From assembly GCA_937952305.1 (NCBI GenBank), contig CALFZO010000024.1, forward strand, positions 1 through 64,000: a DNA stretch of 64,000 nucleotides, written 5' to 3'. The translations under genes and the position numbers were made by a program. The notes under the pieces are model-generated. The model did no database searches. It was not told the origin of the DNA and saw only the letters and a list, made by a program, of their open reading frames with translations. The stretch is from an uncultured Anaerolineales bacterium. Lineage in GTDB: Bacteria > Chloroflexota > Anaerolineae > Anaerolineales > UBA6663. Positions 7,778 to 15,992 of the stretch are shown in pieces (positions within the stretch are counted from its first letter, which is position 1; each line of letters begins with the position of its first letter).

Positions 7778-8998
7778 TCAAGCCAGCGCCTGGTCCAGGT
7801 CCCGGCACAGATCCTCGGGGTCTTCCAGGCCCACCGACAGCCGGAAGACACCGTCGCCGGCGAAGACGCGATAGGCCTCAACCTGGGCGGCATCCAGGGC
7901 GTACGAGTTCGCCAGCAAATCGGCGGTGTCAATGTAGAAGACCAGACTGCGGTGGTGGCCGAGCGAGACGGCGTAATGGATGATCGCCAGCCGCTCGCTC
8001 AGGAGGCGGGCTGTGCGGGAGCCAGCGGCGGTCTGAAACGTGACCATGCCCGAGAAATTGCGCATCTGGCGCGCGGCCAGCGCCTGCTGCGGGTGGGAGG
8101 GCAGGCCGGGGTAGAAGACGCGCGTCACCTTCGGGTGCGCCTCGAGGAAGCGCGCCACCTGCAGGGCGTTCTCGGCGTGGGCGCGCATCCGCACCGGCAG
8201 CGTCGCCAGGCCACGCAAGATCAGCCAGGCGTTGAAGGGGCTGAGGACGCCGCCGAGGTGCACCAGCTCGCGCGCGCGCACCTGAGCCAGAGCGGCGGCC
8301 GGCCCGAGCAGCGCGCCGCCCAGCGCATCGCCGTGGCCGCCCAGGTACTTGGTGAGCGAATGCACGACGAAATCGGCGCCCAGCGCCAACGGCCGCGTCG
8401 CGACCGGCGTGGCATAGGTTGAGTCGACGGAGAGCCGCGCGCCGGCCGCGTGCGCCAGCTCCGCCACGGCGGCGATATCGGTCAGGCGCAGGATCGGGTT
8501 GGCCGGCGTCTCGATGTGGATGAGCTTCGTCTCCGGCGACAGCGCCTCCCGCACCGCCTCCAGGTCGGCGGTGTTGACGCGCGTCACGCGCACCCCCAGG
8601 GCCGGCAGGTAGTCCTTCGTCAGTTCGGCCACGCCCATGTAAGCCACATCCGTCATGACGACGTGGTCGCCGGGCCGCAGCAGGTGCAGCATCAGCCCGG
8701 CCACGGCGGCCATGCCGCTGCCAAAGGCCACGCCGGCCTCGGCGCCCTCCAGCGCCGCCAGCTTTTGCTCCAACTGCTGGACGGTGGGGTTGGAGTGGCG
8801 GGTGTAGACGAACTGCTCCTGATCGCTGCCGGAGGCGAAGGCGGTCTCGCCGTCCACGACAAAGGTGGTGGACATGACCAGGTTGGGCGCGGAGGCCCCG
8901 GTGACCGGGTCCGGCGCCTCGCCAGCGTGCACGGCCAGGGTCTGCAATCCGGCCTGGTCCAGACGGCCAGGCGCGTGAGTCGGCGCGGACTTGGTCAT
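7778..8998 (-). CDS. PLP-dependent Cys/Met metabolism enzyme (cystathionine gamma-synthase/lyase family)
   Basis: 406 residues, the usual length for this fold-type I family, which includes cystathionine gamma-synthase, cystathionine gamma-lyase, methionine gamma-lyase and O-acylhomoserine sulfhydrylase. Visible landmarks are the YTRHSNPTV substrate loop (about 65-73), FGSGMAAV (about 92-99) for phosphate binding, and the PLP lysine at about 217 in HSLTKYLGGHGD. SVGLEDPEDL near the C-terminus is typical. The reaction cannot be decided from sequence alone. The start codon lies 3 bases after the stop codon of the acyl-CoA dehydrogenase at 9002, so the two are almost surely co-transcribed, hinting at amino-acid catabolism where a 2-keto acid product goes on to an acyl-CoA. 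Confidence 0.88.
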   Translation of the reverse strand: MTKSAPTHAPGRLDQAGLQTLAVHAGEAPDPVTGASAPNLVMSTTFVVDGETAFASGSDQEQFVYTRHSNPTVQQLEQKLAALEGAEAGVAFGSGMAAVAGLMLHLLRPGDHVVMTDVAYMGVAELTKDYLPALGVRVTRVNTADLEAVREALSPETKLIHIETPANPILRLTDIAAVAELAHAAGARLSVDSTYATPVATRPLALGADFVVHSLTKYLGGHGDALGGALLGPAAALAQVRARELVHLGGVLSPFNAWLILRGLATLPVRMRAHAENALQVARFLEAHPKVTRVFYPGLPSHPQQALAARQMRNFSGMVTFQTAAGSRTARLLSERLAIIHYAVSLGHHRSLVFYIDTADLLANSYALDAAQVEAYRVFAGDGVFRLSVGLEDPEDLCRDLDQALA

Positions 8999-9001
8999 GG
9001 C

Positions 9002-10210
9002 TCAGGCCCGCCAGACCTGCTCGGCGTAGGCCGGCAGTTCGCAGCGCAAGGCGCCGTCTTCGCGGTAGCCGAGGGCATAGCCGGCCTGCATGAGCTGGTG
9101 GATCTCGCTGGTGCCCTCGTAGATGATGGCGCCGCGCGCGTTCCGCAGATAACGCTCCACGTCGTACTCGTCGCTGTAGCCGTAGGCGCCGTGGATCTGG
9201 ATCGCCTCGTTGGCGGCCTCAAAGGAGGCGTCCGTGGCGAACCACTTGAGCAGCGAGGTCTCGCGCGTGTTGCGGCGGCCTTGATTCTTGAGCCAGCCGA
9301 CCTGGTAGTACATCAGCCGGCCCAACTCGTAATCGCGCACCATGCGCGCGATCTTCTGCTGGACGAGCTGGTGCTTGCCGATCTCCTTGCCGAAGGCGCG
9401 CCGCGTCTGGGCGTAGCGCACGCTGGCCTCCAGCGCGGCCCGGATCAGGCCGACCGCGCCCGCGCCGACCGTGTAGCGGCCGTTGTCCAGGCAGGCCATG
9501 GCAATCTTGAAGCCCTCGCCCTCCTCGCCCAGGCGGTTTTCGGCCGGCACGCGCACGTCCTGGCAGTTGACCCAGCCGGTGGAGCCGGCCCGCACGCCCA
9601 GTTTGCCGTGCAGGTCGCCGCGCGTCACGCCTGGCCGGTCGGTCTCGACGATGAAAGCCGAGAGCTGGTCGTGCGGGTCCGGCCGCTCCGGATTGGTGCG
9701 CGCCACCCATAGGATGTGGTGGGCCTTGCTGGCCAGGCTGATCCACATCTTCTCGCCGTTGATCACGTAGTCGCCGCCGTCCCGGCGGGCGGTGGAGGCC
9801 AGGTTGGCCACATCGCTGCCCACGCCGGGCTCGGTCAGCCCGAACATCGCGTACTTCTCGCCGCGCGCCTGCGGAGTCAGGAAGCGCTGCTTCTGGGCCT
9901 CCGTGCCCCACTGCAGCAGGGCCAGGCTGTTCAGCCCGACGTGCACCGACAGGACCACGCGCAGGCTGGTGTCCATGGCCTCCAGTTCCTCGCACACCAG
10001 GCCGAGCGTCAGGTAATCAAAGCCCTGGCCGCCGTACTTCTCCGGCAGGCAGATGCCCAGGATCCCCAGCTCCGCCAGGCGCGGCAAAAAGCTGGGCGGC
10101 ATGGTCTGGTCGCGGTCGGCGTCCTTGATCAGCGGCGCCACCTCCTTCTGGCAGAAGTCCCGCACCATTTTTTGCACGCGCAGATGTTCGTCGGACAGGC
10201 TGAAGTCCAT
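9002..10210 (-). CDS. Acyl-CoA dehydrogenase
   Basis: 402 residues. This FAD enzyme introduces an alpha,beta double bond into an acyl-CoA and passes electrons to ETF. Landmarks are LPEKYGGQG (about 55-63), the FAD-contacting FGLTEPGVGSD (about 122-132), ISLASKAHH after NGEKMW, and the C-terminal IIYEGTSEIHQ whose Glu is the usual catalytic base. This base position is the one used by short- and medium-chain and branched-chain enzymes; chain specificity cannot be read. It leads a two-gene run with the PLP enzyme at 7778 and is divergent from the membrane protein at 10338. Confidence 0.92.
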   Translation of the reverse strand: MDFSLSDEHLRVQKMVRDFCQKEVAPLIKDADRDQTMPPSFLPRLAELGILGICLPEKYGGQGFDYLTLGLVCEELEAMDTSLRVVLSVHVGLNSLALLQWGTEAQKQRFLTPQARGEKYAMFGLTEPGVGSDVANLASTARRDGGDYVINGEKMWISLASKAHHILWVARTNPERPDPHDQLSAFIVETDRPGVTRGDLHGKLGVRAGSTGWVNCQDVRVPAENRLGEEGEGFKIAMACLDNGRYTVGAGAVGLIRAALEASVRYAQTRRAFGKEIGKHQLVQQKIARMVRDYELGRLMYYQVGWLKNQGRRNTRETSLLKWFATDASFEAANEAIQIHGAYGYSDEYDVERYLRNARGAIIYEGTSEIHQLMQAGYALGYREDGALRCELPAYAEQVWRA

Positions 10211-10293
10211 GGCTCTCCTCGCCGCAGGGGGATGGCGGGTACGCTAACACACCCAGCAGGCAGCGTCAAGAAATCCCGCCGCAACCCGTCGTG

Positions 10294-10299
10294 TATAAT
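10294..10299 (+). promoter_or_regulatory. -10 box upstream of the AI-2E-type gene
   Basis: A perfect TATAAT at 10294-10299, 38 bases before the ATG at 10338. No good -35 box at 15-19 bases, so support is limited. Confidence 0.35.
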
Positions 10300-10337
10300 C
10301 GTCGCGGGCCAGTGTTCAGCCGGCCCGCCACCGTCTC

Positions 10338-11624
10338 ATGAGTGACAATCTGCCCCCGTCGGAGAAGACGATCTCGCCGCGCTGGAGCACGCCCACCAAG
10401 TTCCTGATCTCGCTGGCCGTCATCGCGCTGCTGGGCGGCCTGCTGGTGCAGTTCAGCAACCTGGCCGGCCCGGTCATCTTCTGCCTGATCCTCACCTATC
10501 TGCTCAGCCCGCTGGCCCAGGCCCTGCATACGCGCTTCCATCTGGCGTGGGGCGCCGCCGTCAACCTCACCTACGCGTCACTGGTCCTGACTCTGATCGG
10601 GACCCTGACGGTGGCCGGCATCGCCATCGAGCAGCAGATCGTCGGCCTGTACAACACCGTGCTGGAGATCAGCGGCGACCTGCCCGCTTTCCTGGAGCCG
10701 TATCTGCGCCAGAACTGGGCCATCGGCCCGTTCACGTTCACGCTCGCCAACCTGGACCTGCAGCCGCTGTACGACCAGCTGGCCTCGGCCATTCAGCCGG
10801 CGCTGAGCCAGACCGGCAGCCTGGTGGGTTCCATCGCCTCGGGCACCGTCACCTTCTTCGGCTGGTTCTTCCTGATCCTGCTGGTCTCGTATTACCTGAT
10901 GCACGACGCCCAGCGCCTGATGCCGGCCGCCCAGCGCCTGGCCCCGGCCGGCTATGGCTACGATCTGCGGCGCCTGACGGAGGAGCTGGCGCCGATCTGG
11001 AACGCCTACCTGCGCGGCCAGGTGATGCTGGCCCTGATCATCGGCCTGATGGTCGGCGTGACCATGACGGCCATGGGCGTGCGCTACGGGCCGGTGCTCG
11101 GCCTGATGGCGGTCGTGACCGAGTTCATCCCCTACATCGGCCCGACTCTGGCGGCGGTGACGGGCGCGCTCATCGGCCTGTTTCAGGGCGGCAACTGGCT
11201 GGGGCTCAACCCGGTCATCTACGCGCTGGTGATCGTGGCCGCCTACGCGCTGCTGCAGCAGATCCAGGGCAACCTGTTCTACCCGCGCATCATGGGCCAG
11301 AGCCTGGGCCTGCACCCGGCCGTCATCCTGTTCGGCGCCATCGTCATGGCGCAGCTGCTGGGGTTTGTCGGCCTGCTGCTGGCGGCCCCGCTGCTGGCCA
11401 CGATCAAGCTGTTCGGACGCTACGTCTACTGCAAACTTTTCGACCTGGATCCGTGGGCGCTGACGCCGCCGCGTGAGCCGGCGCTGCCGCCCCAACCGCC
11501 CTCCCCCAACTGGCTGACACGCCTGCTGCGGCAGGCCGCCGCCGCCGCCGACAAGAAGTCGAACGGCGCGGACGAGACCACCGACCAGACCACCGCCCAG
11601 ACCCCGCCGGCGCAGGATCGTTAG
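10338..11624 (+). CDS. AI-2E family transporter (UPF0118/PerM-like membrane protein)
   Basis: 428 residues with about eight membrane segments. Two N-terminal helices (about 23-75) are followed by a soluble stretch (about 100-160). The C-terminal pore region carries the family landmarks: AYLRGQVMLALIIGLMVG, TEFIPYIGPTLAAV, then a QQIQGNLFYPRIMGQSLGLHP segment. Family members export small molecules, such as autoinducer-2 in E. coli TqsA, or act in sodium/proton exchange; the substrate here is unknown. A long charged Thr/Gln/Lys tail (about 370-428) follows the last helix. First gene of a plus-strand run to 14961, 14 bases before the GNAT gene. Confidence 0.85.
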   Translation: MSDNLPPSEKTISPRWSTPTKFLISLAVIALLGGLLVQFSNLAGPVIFCLILTYLLSPLAQALHTRFHLAWGAAVNLTYASLVLTLIGTLTVAGIAIEQQIVGLYNTVLEISGDLPAFLEPYLRQNWAIGPFTFTLANLDLQPLYDQLASAIQPALSQTGSLVGSIASGTVTFFGWFFLILLVSYYLMHDAQRLMPAAQRLAPAGYGYDLRRLTEELAPIWNAYLRGQVMLALIIGLMVGVTMTAMGVRYGPVLGLMAVVTEFIPYIGPTLAAVTGALIGLFQGGNWLGLNPVIYALVIVAAYALLQQIQGNLFYPRIMGQSLGLHPAVILFGAIVMAQLLGFVGLLLAAPLLATIKLFGRYVYCKLFDLDPWALTPPREPALPPQPPSPNWLTRLLRQAAAAADKKSNGADETTDQTTAQTPPAQDR

Positions 11625-11638
11625 CGCCGCGTCCGCCT

Positions 11639-12502
11639 ATGCCGCCCCATTTTCGGTTCATCACGCAGGCCGATCGCGCCGCAGTGGCGGATATCTGCGC
11701 CACCGTCTGGGACGGGAACGACTATCTGCCGGAGGCCTTCGACGAGTGGGTGGCGGCGCCGCGCGGCACGGCCTGGTTCGTGGGCGCCGAGGTCGATGGG
11801 CGCCTGGCCGGCCTGGGGCGGCTTGTCCGCTTCGCGCCGGGCGAGTACTGGCTGGAGGGGATGCGCGTCCATCCAGATTTCCGCCGGCGCGGGCTGGCGG
11901 CCGCGCTGCACGCTCACCTCATTGAGGTGTGGGAGCAGGCCCGCGAACCGGGTACGCTGCGGCTGGTGACGCACTGCCGCAATGACGCCATGCTGGCACT
12001 GTGCGCGCGCACCGGCTTTCGGCGCCTGGGCGAGTTCACGTTCGCGGCGGCGGCGGCCGAAGCCGGCCCGCACGCGTTCACGCCGCTGGCGGCTGCCGAC
12101 GCGGCTTGGGCGCATGAGCTTATCGCGCGGACGGAGTTGTATGCCGAGCAGCACGGGCTGTGTGACCAGGACTGGAAGTGGCAGGCGTTGACGCCGGAGT
12201 TCCTGGCCGGGCGGCTGGCGGCCGGCGAAGGCTACCGCTGGCGCCACGATCAAGGTGTGCTGCTAGCCGCCGTTGACCTAGACGATGAGTCGGACGAGCC
12301 GACGTTGTTCCTGCGTTTCCCGGCCGCGGCCGCCCAGCGCACCGACTTTCTTCGCGACACGCGCGCCCTCGCGGCCGCGCTCGGCCGGCGTCAGGTCCGC
12401 TGGGCACTGCCCGCCCGCGCCGACCTGCTGGCGGAGCTGCTCCAGGCCGGGTTCCGGCGCAGCTGGGCGGACACGGAGGTCTGTTTTGAGCGGCAGCGCT
12501 GA
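11639..12502 (+). CDS. GNAT-family N-acetyltransferase
   Basis: 287 residues. The acetyl-CoA-binding domain is in the N-terminal half (about 5-145): LEGMRVHPDFRRRGLAAALHAHL is the V-x-P-x-x-R-x-x-G-x-A pyrophosphate loop, and CRNDAMLALCARTGFRRLGEF is the distal helix. The C-terminal half (about 150-287) has the size of a second, degenerate GNAT fold. The acceptor is unknown. Its last 17 bases overlap the start of the small gene at 12486, suggesting translational coupling. Confidence 0.8.
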   Translation: MPPHFRFITQADRAAVADICATVWDGNDYLPEAFDEWVAAPRGTAWFVGAEVDGRLAGLGRLVRFAPGEYWLEGMRVHPDFRRRGLAAALHAHLIEVWEQAREPGTLRLVTHCRNDAMLALCARTGFRRLGEFTFAAAAAEAGPHAFTPLAAADAAWAHELIARTELYAEQHGLCDQDWKWQALTPEFLAGRLAAGEGYRWRHDQGVLLAAVDLDDESDEPTLFLRFPAAAAQRTDFLRDTRALAAALGRRQVRWALPARADLLAELLQAGFRRSWADTEVCFERQR

Positions 12503-12776
12503 CGCCCCGCGCATCGCGTTCTCTTACGCCGTCTTCTGGACGAAGCAGGCGCGCCAGTGGGACACCGCCCGCCAGACCGCGGTGCTGCACGCGGTGCGCG
12601 CCGTCCTGCGCCAGCCGGATTTTGAGCCGAACGATTACGCGCGCCGCTACTCTGTGCCGGGCCTGGACGACGAAGCGCCGGCCGGCGCGCGCGCCCACGC
12701 CGGCGCCAGTCTGGCGGCGCTGGCACAAGTCCTGGCGGCGCTCCTCGGCCAAGCCGCCCAACTCGATCAAGCCTAG
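12486..12776 (+). CDS. Small uncharacterised protein (96 residues)
   Basis: No family recognised. TTG 12486 is the best start: it overlaps the end of the GNAT gene and gives an Ala/Arg-rich protein beginning MSGSADAPRIAFSYAVF. The upstream part of the open frame only shadows the GNAT gene. Features seen are a Trp/Gln-rich helix (FWTKQARQWDTARQ), a PDFEPNDYARRYSVPGLDDE stretch and a hydrophobic Ala/Leu-rich C-terminal helix without a clear membrane span. It is placed tightly between the acetyltransferase and the 65-residue protein at 12798. Confidence that it is real rests on frame continuity and operon packing. Confidence 0.5.
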   Translation: MSGSADAPRIAFSYAVFWTKQARQWDTARQTAVLHAVRAVLRQPDFEPNDYARRYSVPGLDDEAPAGARAHAGASLAALAQVLAALLGQAAQLDQA

Positions 12777-12797
12777 ACCCTCATCAGGAGAGAAGCT

Positions 12798-12995
12798 ATG
12801 TCTGCGCATTCCCACGACGAGAGCGAAGCCAAGATGACGACGCTGTCCGAGACCGATCACTTCATGATCTACACGCTGGAGGACCCGGAGGGCGAGCTCA
12901 CCTACAACCTCGAGCTCGGCAACGTCACCCTGCACTTCTTCCGCGAGGAATGGGACGAGTTCGTGCGGCTGGTGCGGGCGGCCACCAAGAAGTAA
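12798..12995 (+). CDS. Small conserved-looking acidic protein (65 residues)
   Basis: Starts at ATG 12798, 7 bases after AGGAG at 12786-12790. The protein is acidic, and its middle (YTLEDPEGELTYNLELGNVTLHFF) alternates like paired beta-strands, followed by an amphipathic EEWDEFVRLVRAA helix. The sequence quality is that of a real conserved domain rather than a chance frame, but I know no function. It lies 17 bases before the methyltransferase-like gene at 13013, so it is probably in the same transcript. Confidence 0.65.
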   Translation: MSAHSHDESEAKMTTLSETDHFMIYTLEDPEGELTYNLELGNVTLHFFREEWDEFVRLVRAATKK

Positions 12996-13012
12996 CCCCG
13001 CCGGGCCGGCGC

Positions 13013-13759
13013 ATGTTCGCCAAGCATCTGCCGCCGAGCGCCGGGCGGCCGCGCGTGTTGGCCCTCGACGCCGCTTCAGCGGACGGGTTGCCGCCGGATG
13101 TGGCCGTGGTGCGCGACCTGGCCGCACCCGGTCTGTTCGACGCCATCGTCGGGTGGAGCGGCGCCGCCGACCTGGCGGACTGTCTGCAGCGCTTGCGGCC
13201 CGGCGGCCGCCTGATCCTGGCCGCGCCGGCCGCGCCCGAAACCGCGCCGGAAGAGGCGGGCGCCGCGCTGCTGGCGGCCCTGGCCGAGGCTGGCTACATC
13301 CATTGCTTGGTGGAGCCGCAGGCCGCCGGGAGCCTGTATCGCGGCGAACGACCGCCGCCGGGCACGCCGCTGGAACGCGTGCGCGCCGCCGCCAACACTG
13401 AAACGGCTGGCGCGGCCGGGCCGTACCTTTTCCTGCTCGTCCAACAATCCCCGAACAAACCCGCCTGGCGGCTGGAGCCGGGCGAGACGCTCACCTGGCG
13501 GGCCGCCACCCTCGTGGACCCGGGCACAGGCCAGCCCGTCCTGGCCGCCTTCACCTCATTGGTAAAGGCCGTGGCCTTCCTGCAGCCGGCCGTGCTGGCC
13601 GGTTTCCTGAGCGGCGTCAACAAGGTCGGCCAGTTCCCGTCCACAGCGGCCTGGGATCTGCCGGTGCTCGTCAACCCGCGCTTCGAAGACTGGCGCACCG
13701 CGCGCCTGGGTCCGTGGCACTCCGTTGATCCGCGGGCCGCCGTGACAGGCGGGGAGTGA
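13013..13759 (+). CDS. Degenerate methyltransferase-like protein of unknown function
   Basis: 248 residues from ATG 13013. Residues about 15-120 look like the second half of a Rossmann methyltransferase core: a VLALDAA strand, FDAIVGWSG at the D-x-I-V position, then LQRLRPGGRLILAAP, the classic post-core loop and strand. The GxGxG SAM-binding motif is missing at the N-terminus, so it may not bind SAM. The C-terminal half (about 140-248) is unassigned. The stop codon overlaps the start of the next, complete methyltransferase (TGATG at 13757-13761), so the two may work as a pair. Confidence 0.55.
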   Translation: MFAKHLPPSAGRPRVLALDAASADGLPPDVAVVRDLAAPGLFDAIVGWSGAADLADCLQRLRPGGRLILAAPAAPETAPEEAGAALLAALAEAGYIHCLVEPQAAGSLYRGERPPPGTPLERVRAAANTETAGAAGPYLFLLVQQSPNKPAWRLEPGETLTWRAATLVDPGTGQPVLAAFTSLVKAVAFLQPAVLAGFLSGVNKVGQFPSTAAWDLPVLVNPRFEDWRTARLGPWHSVDPRAAVTGGE

Positions 13760-14961
13760 TGGACCTCGCCCGGCTGGCCCAACTGCGCGGCCCCACCGGC
13801 CAGGCCGCGCTGGCGGCGGCGGCTGAACTATCCCCCTCCGACGAGACCTTCCTGCCCGACCTGGCGCGGCTACAGAAGCGCTTCGACCCGGCGTTGGCCA
13901 AGGCCGCCCTGGAGACCGCGCTCCTGCGCCAGAAGGCCCGCCTCAAATTCACGCGCGCCGAGCACATGTACTTTACGCGCGAGGCCCTGGAACAGGCCTC
14001 CGCCGAGATCATCGCCCATTACCGCGCCGCGCGCTTCCTGGGCCGGGGCCGGGTGGCGGACCTGGGCTGCGGGATCGGCGGCGACGCCATCGGTCTGAGC
14101 GCGGTGGCCGCCGTGACCCTGCTGGAACGCGATCCGCTGCGCCTGGCCCTGGCGCAGGCCAACCTGGCCGCCTACGGCCGCGCGGCGGACGTCCTGAACC
14201 AGGACCTGGCGGCCGCGCCGCTGCCCGCCGCCGACGGCCTGTGGTTCGATCCGGCGCGCCGCTCCGCCGGCCGGCGCCGCTTCTCAGTCCGGGACTATGA
14301 ACCGCCGCTGGGGATCGTGTCTGGCTGGCGGGCGCGCACGCCCGCCCTGGGCGTGAAGCTCTCGCCGGGCGTAGACCTGGCCGAGCTGGCGGAGTTCCTG
14401 GCGCCGCCCGCGCTGGCGGCCGAGCTGGAGTTCATCTCGCTCCACGGTGAGCTGAAGGAGGCCGTGCTGTGGTTCGGGCCGCTGCGCACCGCCGCGCGCC
14501 GCGCCACCCGGCTGCCCGGCCCGCACACCCTCATCGCGGACCCGGACGCCGCGCAGCGGCTGGGGCCGCCGGCCAACTATCTGTATGAGCCGGACCCGGC
14601 CATCCTGCGCGCCGGGCTGGTGACGACCCTGGCCGCGCAGCTGGCGGCGCATCAGCTGGACGCCGACATCGCCTACCTGGCCGCGGACGCGCTGACGCCC
14701 ACGCCGTGGGCGCGCGCTTACGCCATCTTCGACGCGTTTCCATTTCAGTTGAAGCGGCTGCGGGAGTATCTGCGCGCGCGCGGCATCGGCCGCCTGACCG
14801 TCAAGAAGCGCGGCTCGCCGCTCGAGCCGGAGGCCCTCATCCGCCAGCTAAAGCTGACCGGGGAGGCGAGCGGCCTGATCTTCCTGACGCACGTCGCCGG
14901 CCGGCCGTACGTGCTGGTGGGCCGGGAGGCCGCCCTCAGCGCGGCAGACGCGCCGGCGTGA
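13759..14961 (+). CDS. Class I SAM-dependent methyltransferase with THUMP-like C-terminal domain
   Basis: 400 residues from ATG 13759, whose A is the last base of the previous stop; a GTG one codon upstream is possible. The SAM site is VADLGCGIGGDAIGL (about 96-110), followed by an LLERDPLRLALAQAN acidic strand. DGLWFDPARRS (about 160-170) takes the N/D-P-P-Y-like catalytic place as FDPAR, as in the THUMP-like methyltransferase family. The C-terminus (about 320-395) matches the THUMP-like domain, ending in VKKRGSPLEPEALIRQLKL. Homologues are annotated as RNA-type methyltransferases, but the substrate is not known. The last 26 bases overlap the convergent C39 gene. Confidence 0.82.
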   Translation: MDLARLAQLRGPTGQAALAAAAELSPSDETFLPDLARLQKRFDPALAKAALETALLRQKARLKFTRAEHMYFTREALEQASAEIIAHYRAARFLGRGRVADLGCGIGGDAIGLSAVAAVTLLERDPLRLALAQANLAAYGRAADVLNQDLAAAPLPAADGLWFDPARRSAGRRRFSVRDYEPPLGIVSGWRARTPALGVKLSPGVDLAELAEFLAPPALAAELEFISLHGELKEAVLWFGPLRTAARRATRLPGPHTLIADPDAAQRLGPPANYLYEPDPAILRAGLVTTLAAQLAAHQLDADIAYLAADALTPTPWARAYAIFDAFPFQLKRLREYLRARGIGRLTVKKRGSPLEPEALIRQLKLTGEASGLIFLTHVAGRPYVLVGREAALSAADAPA

Positions 14962-15868
14962 CGCCTTGCGGCGCGCGTTCGGCCGGCACCACGCCCGGCC
15001 CGAGCGGCTCCGGGATCAGCAGCAGCTGCCCGTCGCGGATCACATCGCTTTCAGCCAGGCCGTTGAAATACTGGATGACGTCCATGCGGGCGCCGTCGCG
15101 ATAATACGCCTTGGCCAGGCGCCAGAGCGTGTCGGTCGGCCGCACCACATGGGTGACCAGGCGCTGGCCCCAGGTGCCCAGCGCGATGACGGCGTCGCTC
15201 AGCACCCGCGGCTGACTCAGGTCGGGCTGCGGCCGGCCCTCCAGCGCGGCCTTGGCACGGATGCGCCGCAGCACGTCCGCGCCGACGCGCACGCGCGTCT
15301 GCGGGTCGAGCGTCCGCACCGAGATCAGGACGGCGTTATCGGGGTTGCAGTTGCCGGCCGCATCGCAGTCCAGGTGCGCGCTGCCCCAAGCCTGCTGCCA
15401 GACCGCGTGCGGCCACTTGCGGTAGGCGCCCTCGCCGCGCCGCGGGCCCATCCAGAGCGGGTCATGGACGATGACGTGCCCGTCGTCGTAGCCGACGACC
15501 AGGACGAAGTGTGGGCCCTGGAACAGGCTTTGAGTCGACACGCCCGGCCGCACCGCCGCGAAGACGCCGTAATGCACCAGCGCGATCATCGGCCGGCCGA
15601 GGTCCAGCATGGCGCGCAGCTGGCCGAGGCTGTAATCCTTGCGGAACTCCAGCGGCGCGCCGTAGCTCTCGGCCACGCGCACCAGCTGCGCCATGGAGAT
15701 GTAGCCATCCGGCGGGGCGCCCGTGCGCTGGAAGACGGCGTCGGTGGTCAGGGCCCGGCCGAAGGCGTTCAGCAGCATCGCCAGGCAGGCCGGCCCGCAG
15801 TCGTTGCGCGAGGCGCTGGCGTCCGGGTCGAGCTGGCTTTTGTACTCGATCGTCAAGAGCGTGCCCAT
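14936..15868 (-). CDS. C39-like cysteine peptidase fused to LysM domain
   Basis: 310 residues from ATG 15868, which has GGGAG just upstream; a longer frame reaches 15991 but its 41 extra residues are low-complexity. The N-terminal papain-like C39 domain shows C24 in SRNDCGPACLAMLL, H120 in GPHFVLVVGYD and D136 in VIVHDP, a complete triad. A LysM peptidoglycan-binding domain follows at about 248-300 (HVVRPTDTLWRLAKAYY). No signal peptide is obvious, so export is uncertain. It could cleave peptides or act as a cell-wall-associated hydrolase. The 3' end overlaps the methyltransferase gene by 26 bases, convergent. A TATAAT box lies on the minus strand at 15919-15914. Confidence 0.78.
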   Translation of the reverse strand: MGTLLTIEYKSQLDPDASASRNDCGPACLAMLLNAFGRALTTDAVFQRTGAPPDGYISMAQLVRVAESYGAPLEFRKDYSLGQLRAMLDLGRPMIALVHYGVFAAVRPGVSTQSLFQGPHFVLVVGYDDGHVIVHDPLWMGPRRGEGAYRKWPHAVWQQAWGSAHLDCDAAGNCNPDNAVLISVRTLDPQTRVRVGADVLRRIRAKAALEGRPQPDLSQPRVLSDAVIALGTWGQRLVTHVVRPTDTLWRLAKAYYRDGARMDVIQYFNGLAESDVIRDGQLLLIPEPLGPGVVPAERAPQGVTPARLPR

Positions 15869-15913
15869 CGCGGCTCCCGCCGGCGGCGCAGCGGAGGGCG
15901 CGCCGGCCGCGCC

Positions 15914-15919
15914 ATTATA
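15914..15919 (-). promoter_or_regulatory. -10 box of the C39-LysM gene
   Basis: Perfect TATAAT on the minus strand (plus-strand ATTATA), 46 bases upstream of the start at 15868. No recognisable -35 box. Confidence 0.35.
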
Positions 15920-15992
15920 GCCCGGCCTGGGTTTGCGCCGCGCTAGGCGCGGTGCTATCATGCACGCGCATCTTGGAGGGCGGAGGGTCAAC

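Noticed and set aside
13012..13012. Frameshift between the methyltransferase-like gene and the full methyltransferase
   Set aside because: The second gene is complete with its own SAM site, so the first is not its broken N-terminus.
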